Source: Pseudodesulfovibrio hydrargyri (lineage in GTDB: Bacteria; Desulfobacterota; Desulfovibrionia; Desulfovibrionales; Desulfovibrionaceae). From it: a stretch of 64,000 nucleotides of DNA. The notes beneath the pieces were generated by a model. The model was not told the origin of the DNA. It saw only the letters and a program-made list of their open reading frames with translations, and did not search any database. Where the stretch lies: positions 1,168,937 to 1,232,936 of the forward strand of contig NZ_LKAQ01000004.1 in NCBI RefSeq assembly GCF_001874525.1. The letters run 5' to 3'. Numbering within the stretch: the stretch's first letter is position 1; every line of letters begins with the position of its first letter. Positions 1-7,442 of this stretch are shown here, piece after piece. Made by a program: the position numbers and the translations under genes.

Positions 1-531
1 GTCGATGAGGTAGGTGTTGGCCTCCACCTTGCGGACCAGCTCATCCGCATTGCGGCCCACGTTATAGAAATTGATCTCGGACGAGACCAGCACGCCCTCG
101 GGGTTGATGACGAAGGTGCCGCGCAGGGCCAGGCCGGTCTCGAAGTCCCACACGTCGAAGAACCGGGATACTTCGCCGGTGGGGTCGGAGGCCATCTTGA
201 ACTTGACGTTTTCCAGCATGCGTTCGTCGGATCGCCAGGCCATGTGGGAGAATTTGGTGTCCGTGGACACGGAGATGACCTCGGCCCCGAGTTTTTTCAG
301 GTCCTCGTGGCGGGTGGCCAGGTCGGCCAGCTCGGTGGGGCAGACAAAGGTGAAGTCCGCGGGATAGAAAAACAGGATGGCCCATTTGCCTTCCTTGCGC
401 AGCGCGCCCAGGTCCACCTCGGTGAAACCGCCCTCGGCGGGGTCGAAGGCCTCCATCGTGAATTCGGGCACGGGCTGGCCCACTTTGGCGAAATCAGGCA
501 TGGTGTCGTTGGACTCGAAGTCGTTGCTCAT
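1..531 (-). CDS. Peroxiredoxin, AhpC/Prx1 type (C-terminus outside window)
   Basis: Thiol peroxidase that reduces hydrogen peroxide and organic peroxides in the cytoplasm. The reading frame runs from an ATG at 531 to the window edge, giving the first 177 residues. The peroxidatic motif FYPADFTFVCPTE is present with the active cysteine at residue 64. The TFVCPTE context and the later SVSTDT segment are typical of typical 2-Cys peroxiredoxins. The resolving cysteine would lie beyond the edge and cannot be checked. The start is supported by an AAAGGAAA ribosome site just upstream. The gene is divergent from the peptidase gene at 749. Oxidative-stress peroxiredoxins in anaerobes are often PerR-controlled; see the upstream site entry. 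Confidence 0.9.
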   Translation of the reverse strand, partial: MSNDFESNDTMPDFAKVGQPVPEFTMEAFDPAEGGFTEVDLGALRKEGKWAILFFYPADFTFVCPTELADLATRHEDLKKLGAEVISVSTDTKFSHMAWRSDERMLENVKFKMASDPTGEVSRFFDVWDFETGLALRGTFVINPEGVLVSSEINFYNVGRNADELVRKVEANTYLID

Positions 532-564
532 ATTAAATTTCCTTTCTTTTTTCAGAGGTTGAAA

Positions 565-592
565 TTTTTATAGGAATGATTACCGTTTTCAA
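565..592 (-). promoter_or_regulatory. Candidate promoter with PerR-like near-palindrome for the peroxiredoxin
   Basis: On the minus strand a TTGAAA hexamer (587-592) and TAAAAA (565-570) are 16 bases apart. Between them lies GGTAATCATTCC, a near match to the palindrome GTAATnATTAC. PerR operators have the general form ATAATnATTAT. The match is partial, so the regulator is a guess. Confidence 0.3.
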
Positions 593-748
593 GACACTAA
601 GGGCAGGCAGGTTCTCCGTCAAGGGTTTTTTGCATTTTTCTCCACTTTGCCCGGCGGGTCATGGTAGTGTATACCGAGGCTTTCCGCCGGGCGGCTCCGG
701 CTTCGGGCATCCGGCGCATGATCGAATACAAAAGAAAAGAGAGCGCTT

Positions 749-3655
749 ATGACTTTCGGCTTCACCAAGATACGGGAAATGGAAATCGCGGAACTGGCCA
801 GCACGGCCGTGGTCTACCGCCACGACAAGACCGGGGCGCGCGTCCTGTCCATGATCAACGAGGACGAGAACAAGGTCTTCGGCATCTCGTTCCGCACTCC
901 GCCCGAGGACTCCACGGGCGTGGCCCACATCCTGGAGCACTCGGTGCTCTGCGGCTCGGACAAGTATCCGGTGCGCGAGCCGTTCGTGGAACTGCTCAAG
1001 GGGTCGCTCCAGACCTTCCTCAACGCCCTGACCTTTCCGGACAAGACCTGCTACCCCGTGGCCTCGGCCAACGTGCAGGACTTCTACAACCTCGTGGACG
1101 TGTACCTGGACGCGGTCTTCCACCCGCGCCTGACCGAGAACACGCTCAAACAGGAGGGCTGGCACTACGAACTGGAATCCACGGACCGCGACATGACCTA
1201 CAAGGGCGTGGTCTTCAACGAGATGAAGGGCGCGTATTCCTCGCCCGACTCCCTGCTCTACGAGCACTCCCAGCAGTCCCTGTTCCCGGAAACCACCTAC
1301 GGCCTGGACTCGGGCGGCGACCCGGCGGTCATCCCGGAACTGACGTTTGACAAGTTCATGGCCTTCCACCGCGACCATTACCATCCGTCCAACGGGTACG
1401 CCTTCTTCTACGGCGACGACGACCCGGAAAAGCGCCTGGAGATCCTGGACGCGGTCTTCTCGCAGTATGAGGCCATCGACGTGACCCCGACCCGGGTGCC
1501 GCTCCAGCCGCGCTTCACCGAGGCCAGGACCGTGCGCAAGGGCTACCCGGCCTCGGACCGGCTGGCCAAGGGCATGTTCACGGTCAACTGGCTGCTGGCC
1601 GAGACCGCCGACGCCAACCTGAACCTGGCCCTGCACATCCTCGAGCACATCCTCATCGGCCTGCCCAGTTCGCCGCTGAAAAAGGCGCTGACCGACTCCG
1701 GCCTGGGCGACGACCTGGCCGGCGTGGGTCTGGAAGCCGACATCCGCCAGATGTTCTTCTCCGTGGGCCTCAAAGGCATGCATCCGTCCAACGCCATCAA
1801 GGTGGAGTCGATCATCTTCAACACCATTAAGGATCTGGTCGAAAACGGCATAGACGCCCGCGACATCGAGGCGGCCGTCAATTCCGTGGAGTTCTCCCTG
1901 CGCGAGAACAACACCGGCTCCTACCCGCGTGGCCTGTCGCTCATGTTCCAGGCCCTGTCCACCTGGCTCTACGACGACGAGAACGAGGGCGATCCACTGG
2001 CCCTGCTGCCCTTCGAAAAGCCGCTGGCCAACGTCAAGGCCTGGCTGGCCAACGGCGACAAGATATTCGAGGAACTGCTGGCCCGGCTTTTCCTGCACAA
2101 CCCGCACCGGACCACCGTGCTCCTGGAGCCCGACCACAAACTGGCCCGGACCCAGGCCAAGGCCGAGTCCGACCGGCTCAAGGCGGCCAAGCAGGCCATG
2201 ACCCCGGACGCCGTCCAGGCGGTCATCGACGACGCGGCCGAGCTCAAACGCCTCCAGGCCGAGCCCGATGCGCCCGAGGCGCTGAAGACCATTCCGCGCC
2301 TATCGGTTGCCGACCTGCCCGCCGAGAACCGGCCCATTCCCACCGAGGTGCGCACCCTCGGCGGCCGCGAGCTGCTTTTCCACGACCTGGCCACCAACGG
2401 CATCGCCTACCTGGACTTCGGCTTCGACCTGTCCGTCATCCCGGACGAGCTGCTGCCCTATGCGGGCGTCTTCGGCCGCGCCCTGACCGAGTCCGGCACC
2501 ACCGAGCGCGACTACGTGGACCTGTCCCAGCGCATCGCCCGGATTTCGGGCGGCATCTGGGCCCAGCCGTTCGCCTCGCCCGTGCGCGACTCCAAGGAGG
2601 CCGCCGCCCGCCTGTTCCTGCGCACCAAGGCCACGGGCGAGCGCATCGCCGACACCTGCGGAATCGTCACCGAGGTCCTGACCTCGGCCAAACTGGACAA
2701 CAAGGAACGTATAAGCCGCATCGTGTCCGAGGCCCGCGCCCGCGCCGAACAGCGTCTGGTGCCCTCGGGCCACATGATCGTGGCCACCCGGCTGCGCGCC
2801 CGGACCCACGCGGCCCACGCCATGGACGAGGCCATGACCGGCCTGACCAACCTGTTCTTCCTGCGCGACCTGGAAAAGCGCGTCGAGGACGACTTCCGCA
2901 AGGTCGCCAAGGACCTGGAACAATTCCGCACGCTCCTGCTCAACCAGTCCACCCTGATCCTCAACGCCACCATGGATCAGGACCTCTTCGCCCTGGCCGA
3001 GCCCGCCATGTTGGCCGTGGTCGAGGCCCTGCCCGCCGAAGGCCCGGACCCGGCCGAACGTACAGTCCCGGTCCTGCCCGCCCGCGAGGGCCTGGCCATC
3101 CCGGCCCAGGTCAACTACGTGGGCAAGGGGTGCGGCGTGGCCGAACACGGCATCCGGCTCACCGGCGCGGCCCAGGTGGTCAACAAGCTCATCCGCACCG
3201 GCTATCTCTGGGAAAAGGTCCGCGTGCAGGGGGGGGCCTATGGCGCGTTCTGCATCCTGGACCGTCTGGCCGGAGCCCTGGCCTTCGTCTCCTACCGCGA
3301 CCCCAACGTGGCCGACACGGTCAAGGCTTTCGATGGCCTGGCCGAATACCTCGACACCGTGACCATCGACGCGGACGAATTGGAAAAGTCCATCATCGGC
3401 GCCATCGGCGAGATCGACGCCTACCAGCTGCCCGACGCCAAGGGCTTCACCGCCCTGGCCCGCCACCTGACCAGCCAGGACGACGCCTACCTGCAAACCG
3501 TGCGCGAACAGGCCCTGAACGCCTCGGAAAACGACTTCCGAGAACTCGCCCAAGCCGTGCGCACCGTCGCCCAAAACGGCGACATCTGCGTCCTCGGCGA
3601 CTCCCTCGCCATGGAAAACAGCGGCCTGGACCTGGATATCAAACAGGTTCTGTAA
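749..3655 (+). CDS. M16C zinc metallopeptidase, presequence-protease (PreP) type
   Basis: A 968-residue peptidase of the insulinase superfamily, M16C subfamily, which degrades short unfolded peptides inside a closed two-half chamber. The inverted zinc motif HILEH is at residues 60-64 (H60, E63, H64), and the third ligand is probably E158 in FNEMKG. The region around residues 710-860 (for example YLWEKVRVQGGAYGAF) matches the C-terminal half that closes over the substrate. Length is normal for single-chain PreP proteins (about 970-1000). No signal peptide is visible, so it should be cytoplasmic. The ATG at 749 follows an AAGAAAAGAGAG purine tract. It is a single gene followed by an intergenic hairpin element. 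Confidence 0.93.
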   Translation: MTFGFTKIREMEIAELASTAVVYRHDKTGARVLSMINEDENKVFGISFRTPPEDSTGVAHILEHSVLCGSDKYPVREPFVELLKGSLQTFLNALTFPDKTCYPVASANVQDFYNLVDVYLDAVFHPRLTENTLKQEGWHYELESTDRDMTYKGVVFNEMKGAYSSPDSLLYEHSQQSLFPETTYGLDSGGDPAVIPELTFDKFMAFHRDHYHPSNGYAFFYGDDDPEKRLEILDAVFSQYEAIDVTPTRVPLQPRFTEARTVRKGYPASDRLAKGMFTVNWLLAETADANLNLALHILEHILIGLPSSPLKKALTDSGLGDDLAGVGLEADIRQMFFSVGLKGMHPSNAIKVESIIFNTIKDLVENGIDARDIEAAVNSVEFSLRENNTGSYPRGLSLMFQALSTWLYDDENEGDPLALLPFEKPLANVKAWLANGDKIFEELLARLFLHNPHRTTVLLEPDHKLARTQAKAESDRLKAAKQAMTPDAVQAVIDDAAELKRLQAEPDAPEALKTIPRLSVADLPAENRPIPTEVRTLGGRELLFHDLATNGIAYLDFGFDLSVIPDELLPYAGVFGRALTESGTTERDYVDLSQRIARISGGIWAQPFASPVRDSKEAAARLFLRTKATGERIADTCGIVTEVLTSAKLDNKERISRIVSEARARAEQRLVPSGHMIVATRLRARTHAAHAMDEAMTGLTNLFFLRDLEKRVEDDFRKVAKDLEQFRTLLLNQSTLILNATMDQDLFALAEPAMLAVVEALPAEGPDPAERTVPVLPAREGLAIPAQVNYVGKGCGVAEHGIRLTGAAQVVNKLIRTGYLWEKVRVQGGAYGAFCILDRLAGALAFVSYRDPNVADTVKAFDGLAEYLDTVTIDADELEKSIIGAIGEIDAYQLPDAKGFTALARHLTSQDDAYLQTVREQALNASENDFRELAQAVRTVAQNGDICVLGDSLAMENSGLDLDIKQVL

Positions 3656-3660
3656 AAGAA

Positions 3661-3780
3661 TGCCTCCGGCGGCCGGGGGAAGGGGAGGAAAAAACCTTTG
3701 AAAAGGGCTGTTTCCTCCCCTTCCCCCGGACCCCCCATCCTCTCCTTTTCCCAAACTTTTTGTAGCCGCTTCGCGGGGTG
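3661..3780 (+). repeat. Intergenic 3'-end element, copy after the M16C peptidase
   Basis: Begins 6 bases after the peptidase stop. It contains GCCTCCGGCGGCCGGGGG, an imperfect hairpin (GGGGGAAGGGGAGGAA paired with TTTCCTCCCCTTCCCCC), and then CCCAAACTTTTTGTAGCCGC. The hairpin followed by a short T run in the direction of transcription suggests terminator function. Confidence 0.75.
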
Positions 3781-3859
3781 CGAGCGCGGGGGAATTGTTT
3801 TTTCCTCCCATTAGAAAACGCCGCAACGCAGAGTTTTCAAGTTCCCCCGCAGGAGGGGG

Positions 3860-4062
3860 CGGCGTTGGCTACCGGCGCGAATACTTCGGGACACCACCCA
3901 GCCAAGCTCCCTCCACACCCCACGCGCAACAATCCGCCTCCCCGCGTCCCCACCTTCGCCGCAGGCGACACAAAAAGTTTGGGAGAGTCCAGAGAACCCT
4001 TTTTAAAGGGCTCTCTGGCGGGGTCTGGGGCAGCGCCCCAGCGGGGTTCGGGGCAGCGCCCC
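3860..4062 (-). repeat. Long intergenic repeat, copy 1 (after a glycosyltransferase)
   Basis: About 200 bases, closely similar to 55817-56056. Shared blocks are GGCGTTGG, TTCGGGACACC, CACGCGCAACAATCC, CCTCCCCGCG and TTCGCCGCAGGCGACACAA, then AAGTTTGGGAG, a hairpin (CCAGAG..CCCTTT paired with AAAGGG..CTCTGG) and CTGGCGGGGTCTGGGGCAGC. The hairpin half is the same element type seen after other genes, here oriented with the minus-strand gene that ends at 4075. The 3656-4074 stretch holds only these two elements and no credible gene. Confidence 0.75.
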
Positions 4063-4074
4063 GATTCCTCCAAC

Positions 4075-5310
4075 CTATTCGGCCAGAAACGTCTCGATCT
4101 GCCGCCGGACGGCGTCGTCGCGGGTGGTGTGGAGCAGGGAGTTGGCTTTTTTGCGCAGTCCGTCGCGGTCGGCCAGGGTGTGTTCCAGGGCGTTGAGCCG
4201 GGCGGCGTAGCGGTCGGCCATGCGGTGGATGTCGCACAGGCGCAGCAGACGGGTGCACTCGCGGAAGGCGTCCAGGCCGGGGCAGAGCAGGGAGCGGAGG
4301 TAGGCCACGGCCATGGCCTCGCGGGGTTGGCCCTGTTGTTCGAGCAGGGCGGTGAGCCGGGCGTGCCCCTGGTCCCAGAGGGGCTCCTGGAGGAGCAGGG
4401 CGCTCAGGCGGTCGGCGTCCCGCGTGGCGTCGAGCCCGGCGTTCAGCTCGGCCAGGCGCGGTTCGGGCAGTTGCGCGGCGAGGTCGAGCCACGGGGTCAG
4501 GCCGGGTTCGAAGCCGTCTTCGCGCAGCAGGCCACAGAAGTCTTCGCGGGCGTCACGGCAGCGGGCGCGGAGCAGGCGCAGGTTGGCGGACTCATGGTCG
4601 AAGCGGCCCTCGGTGCCGTGGGTGTGGTGGTGGATGATGCTCTGCGGCACGACCGAGAAGCGGCCGCCTTTTTGGGCGATGCGGCAGCACAGGTCCACGT
4701 CCTCCATGCCGTTGACGAACCCCTCGTGAAAGCCGTTGTGGGCGTGGAACAGGGGGGTGGGCATGAGCAGGGCGGCGGCGGTGATGACGCTGAAGGTGCG
4801 CCTGCGGAGTACGGCCGGGTGGCTCGGCGGGAAATATTCGTAGAGGTGGCGGAACTCCATGTTGTCGGCCACGGCGATGCCCAGGTGCTGGACCCGCCCG
4901 GCGCGCACGGAGTCGTCTTCCGGGAACAGGAGCAGGGGGCCGACCCCGGCCAGTCGGCGGTCGGCTCGCAGCCCGTCCATGAGCGGCGGCAGCCAATTTT
5001 CCGTGACCCGGGTGTCGTTGTTCAGGAAGAAGAGGTACGCGGCGGAAGCGGCTTTCGCGCCCGCGTTGCAGGCCTTGGCGAAGCCGAGGTTCCCGGGCAG
5101 ACGGTGGTGGAGGAAGCTGTCGCCGAACAGGGTCTGGCCCAGGGCCGGGGCGGCGGTGGGGGTTTGGTCCGTGGAGCCGTTGTCGGCCAGGACGACCTGG
5201 AAATCGTCACCCGGGGTGTGTTCGGCCAGGGAGCGCAGGCACGCTTCGGTCAGGTCCCAGCCGTTCCAGACCGGGATGACGACGGACAGTCGGAAGCGGG
5301 ATCGGGCCAT
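4075..5310 (-). CDS. Family 2 glycosyltransferase with helical C-terminal extension
   Basis: A 411-residue protein. Residues 1-240 are a GT-A fold sugar transferase: SVVIPVWNG at the N-terminus, VVLADNGSTDQT, the metal-binding FFLNNDT segment, and NGMEDVDLCCRIAQKGG, which usually holds the catalytic base. Residues from about 250 on are helix-rich with no recognised domain. The start at ATG 5310 (MARSRFRLS) is chosen because the GT-A fold begins there; longer frames are non-homologous. The gene starts 5 bases after the stop of the upstream methyltransferase, so the two are co-transcribed and probably modify the same surface glycan. Donor and acceptor cannot be read from sequence. Confidence 0.85.
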   Translation of the reverse strand: MARSRFRLSVVIPVWNGWDLTEACLRSLAEHTPGDDFQVVLADNGSTDQTPTAAPALGQTLFGDSFLHHRLPGNLGFAKACNAGAKAASAAYLFFLNNDTRVTENWLPPLMDGLRADRRLAGVGPLLLFPEDDSVRAGRVQHLGIAVADNMEFRHLYEYFPPSHPAVLRRRTFSVITAAALLMPTPLFHAHNGFHEGFVNGMEDVDLCCRIAQKGGRFSVVPQSIIHHHTHGTEGRFDHESANLRLLRARCRDAREDFCGLLREDGFEPGLTPWLDLAAQLPEPRLAELNAGLDATRDADRLSALLLQEPLWDQGHARLTALLEQQGQPREAMAVAYLRSLLCPGLDAFRECTRLLRLCDIHRMADRYAARLNALEHTLADRDGLRKKANSLLHTTRDDAVRRQIETFLAE

Positions 5311-5315
5311 GTCGC

Positions 5316-6032
5316 CTAGCCCATTTCGGGTTCGCCCTTCCAGGCGAAGAGCGGGGTGAGCGGCTTCATGTTGACGAAATCCACGCGCACGGCCACGAAC
5401 GCGCCCAGGGCCGGGGGCAGGATGTGGCCGTTGGCCAGGTTGGACAGCGTGGTGGATTTCCAGGTCTTCATGGGGCCGGCCAGGACCGAGCGGGCCAGGG
5501 TGGGCCGAAAGCCCGTGGCCCGGTGGACCAGGTCCTGCATCTCGCACCAGGTGAACCAGTGCGCCCGGGACAGGGAGGTCTCGGTGCCGCGCACGTTCAT
5601 GTAGTAATAGAGGGAATTCTTGTTCAGGAAGCCGATGAGCAGCCCCTTTTCGGCCACGCGCGCGGCCTCGGCCAGCATGGCCTCGGGCTCGCCGGAGAAT
5701 TCGAGCACGGACCAGAGCAGGGTGTAGTCGAACTCGTTGTCCGAATAGGGCATGTGTTCGCCGTGGCCCACGTGCAGCTCGGCCCGGTTGCCGAACCGCT
5801 GGCGCGCGGCCGCGATCATCTCGGGCGAGCGGTCCAGGCCGGTGACGTCGAGCCCCATCTGGTAGAGGGTTTCGAGGAACAGGCCGGTTCCGCAGCCGAT
5901 CTCCAGGATTTTGCGCTTGCGCCGGGGCCACCCGGCCAGGACGTCCTGGAGCAGCATGACCTCCCGGTCCAGGGCGTAGCGCCCCTCGGGGGTGTCGAAC
6001 CATGCTTCGTATCTATCCGGGTCCCAGCTCAT
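5316..6032 (-). CDS. Class I SAM-dependent methyltransferase
   Basis: A 238-residue Rossmann-fold methyltransferase. The SAM-binding motif ILEIGCGTG is at about residues 42-50, the acidic post-I residue is in VTGLDRS, and the motif II region is FDYTLLWSVLEF. The N-terminal segment WDPDRYEAWFDTPEGRYALDRE resembles small-molecule methyltransferases of the UbiE/Methyltransf_11 group. AAGGA lies just upstream of the ATG. It is the first gene of a two-gene operon with the glycosyltransferase, which suggests a sugar or lipid substrate, but the substrate is not determined. Confidence 0.85.
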   Translation of the reverse strand: MSWDPDRYEAWFDTPEGRYALDREVMLLQDVLAGWPRRKRKILEIGCGTGLFLETLYQMGLDVTGLDRSPEMIAAARQRFGNRAELHVGHGEHMPYSDNEFDYTLLWSVLEFSGEPEAMLAEAARVAEKGLLIGFLNKNSLYYYMNVRGTETSLSRAHWFTWCEMQDLVHRATGFRPTLARSVLAGPMKTWKSTTLSNLANGHILPPALGAFVAVRVDFVNMKPLTPLFAWKGEPEMG

Positions 6033-6155
6033 GTCGGCGTCCTTGATCGGTTTCGTCCTCTCCGGAAAGTATGACCATCATACCCCTCCCTGTAAATAGG
6101 GGGGCCGGAAAAGTTGGACGAATCCGTCCGAAACGCGCCGGTTGCGGGGGGGGGG

Positions 6156-6689
6156 TTAGCGTCCGCCGCGCCGTCCCCGGCCCATGCCCTGGCCGCGCCC
6201 GCCACGGCCCTTGCCGAAGCCTTGGCCGTGTCCGCCCCTGCCGCAGCCGCGTCCGGGACCGCCGGTGGCGGGGTCCTCGCGCAGGGAGGCGACGAGCTTG
6301 CCGAGGATGGAACGCAGCTGGTCGCGCTCTGCCTGGTCCAGGCAAGCGAACAGGCTGTCCGTGTCGTCGCCGTTGTCCGGGACCAGGGCGCGGGCCCGGT
6401 CTGTGGGAGAGATAATGAAGCCGCGCCGGTCCTCGGGGTTGCGTTCGCGGAGGATGAGTTCCCGGTCCTCGAGCTTGCCCAGCAGCTCGCTCAGGGAGGA
6501 GGAGCGCACGTCGAGGATTTCCAGCAGCTCACCCTGGGGCATGGGCCCGTTTTCGAGCAGGATGGACAGGACGAGGTGCTGGGCGTGGTGCGAAAAATCG
6601 CGGCGGTGGGAGGCGCGGGCCATGAGCCGGGAGGCCAGGCGGAAGAGCCCGGCCAGCTCGGCGTCGCTTGCGGGATTGTCGGGCGTCAT
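6156..6689 (-). CDS. MarR-family regulator with Gly/Arg-rich tail
   Basis: A 177-residue winged-helix repressor. Residues 30-110 contain the MarR core: LSILLENGPMPQGELLEIL, then the recognition helix region SSSLSELLGKLEDREL and the wing RNPEDRRGFII. After about residue 138 the protein changes to a low-complexity Gly/Arg/Gln tail (GRGCGRGGHGQGFGKGRGG) to the C-terminus. This is unusual for MarR proteins and echoes the composition of the neighbouring upstream gene product. It starts 3 bases after that gene stops, so it is the second gene of the operon. It probably autoregulates through the repeats at 7183-7251. Confidence 0.85.
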   Translation of the reverse strand: MTPDNPASDAELAGLFRLASRLMARASHRRDFSHHAQHLVLSILLENGPMPQGELLEILDVRSSSLSELLGKLEDRELILRERNPEDRRGFIISPTDRARALVPDNGDDTDSLFACLDQAERDQLRSILGKLVASLREDPATGGPGRGCGRGGHGQGFGKGRGGRGQGMGRGRRGGR

Positions 6690-6692
6690 GGC

Positions 6693-7139
6693 TTAGCGCA
6701 CCCTCGCGGCGTACCGTTCGCCCTTGGGGCAGGCGGGCGCATCCAGGGGGCAGTGTTGCTCGCACAGCGGGCAGAACCCGGCGTTCGGCCCGAAACCGTC
6801 AGCGGTGTCCATGGCCGTCCGGAACGCGCCGCCCCGGCCCGGCCGGAACCGGTTCAACCCCATGCCGCACGGCCCGCGCCCCATCCGGCCCTGGCCGTAA
6901 CTCGGCCCGAAACCGTTGCCAAAACTCTGACCGCAGCCAAAGCCCTGGCCGTACCCGCCGAAGCCGCCACCGGCCCGGTTTTGTCCGCGCCCCTGCCCGC
7001 GCCCGAATCCCTTGTTCGACCGTCCACGGCCCATGCCGAAACCCATTCCCTGGCCGTTGCCGCGCCGTCTCCGGCCCTGCCCGTCATTGCCTCGACCGAA
7101 TCCTCGGCCGCCGTATGCGTCGTTGTTCCATCCGAACAT
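6693..7139 (-). CDS. Gly-rich low-complexity protein with C-terminal cysteine cluster
   Basis: A 148-residue protein of unknown function. About the first 100 residues are Gly, Arg, Gln, Phe and Asn in GxGxG/GRG repeats. The last 30 contain a compact cysteine array, FCPLCEQHCPLDAPACPKGE (C-x2-C-x3-C-x6-C), which could bind zinc or an iron-sulfur centre. No signal peptide or membrane segment is visible. It has a strong AAAGGAG ribosome site and a recognisable promoter, so it is a real gene despite its low complexity. It is co-transcribed with the MarR gene that follows. A role in metal or redox sensing is inference only. Confidence 0.7.
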   Translation of the reverse strand: MFGWNNDAYGGRGFGRGNDGQGRRRRGNGQGMGFGMGRGRSNKGFGRGQGRGQNRAGGGFGGYGQGFGCGQSFGNGFGPSYGQGRMGRGPCGMGLNRFRPGRGGAFRTAMDTADGFGPNAGFCPLCEQHCPLDAPACPKGERYAARVR

Positions 7140-7182
7140 GATCTTACTCCTTTCGGTTCATGGTTATGGCACCCAATTGGGT

Positions 7183-7251
7183 AGGTACCTTCCTTTTATC
7201 CACGAATATAGTCCCCCGATCCCGCCTGTCAAGATAAAAAGGTACCTTCCT
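7183..7251 (-). promoter_or_regulatory. Sigma-70 promoter flanked by two AGGAAGGTACCT repeats
   Basis: On the minus strand TTGACA (7227-7232) and TATATT (7205-7210) are 16 bases apart, a near-consensus promoter for the Gly-rich/MarR operon. A 12-base direct repeat, AGGAAGGTACCT, occurs once just upstream of the -35 (7240-7251) and once just downstream of the -10 (7183-7194). Each contains the palindrome AGGTACCT or AAGGTACCTT. This is the layout expected for repression by the MarR protein of the operon. Confidence 0.75.
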
Positions 7252-7334
7252 ATTTGGTTTCTTTATTCCGCATTTTGCATCGAATGCAGAACCGCAAGAA
7301 AAGCAGTTTCTTAAGTTGTTTCCACAACCCCGCG

Positions 7335-7442
7335 AAGCGGCACAAAAAAGTTTGGAGGGCGAGAGGGGATGGGGGGGTCGGGGGAAGGGGAGAGAGGGAA
7401 CCCTTTCCCAAAGGGTTCCCTCTCTCCCCTTCCCCCGTGACT
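7335..7442 (-). repeat. Intergenic 3'-end element with 27-bp perfect hairpin, after the sigma-54 regulator
   Basis: Reading with the minus-strand gene, the stop is followed by a perfect 27-bp stem (arms 7380-7406 and 7410-7436, loop of 3) and then CCAAACTTTTTTGTGCCGC. It is the same modular element as elsewhere in the window and is likely to act as the terminator of the response regulator gene. Confidence 0.8.

Noticed and set aside
659..2137. Long minus-strand open frame across the M16C peptidase
   Set aside because: It lies opposite a gene with clear zinc-peptidase motifs, and its composition (Val, Gly, Gln, His, Arg rich) is the usual antisense shadow in GC-rich DNA.
3656..4074. Insertion sequence remnant
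   Set aside because: No transposase fragment or terminal inverted repeats; the content is explained by two intergenic elements.
3778..5319. Plus-strand open frame over the glycosyltransferase and the repeat
   Set aside because: Low-complexity Gly/Val/Glu/Gln product, opposite a GT2 gene with all its motifs.
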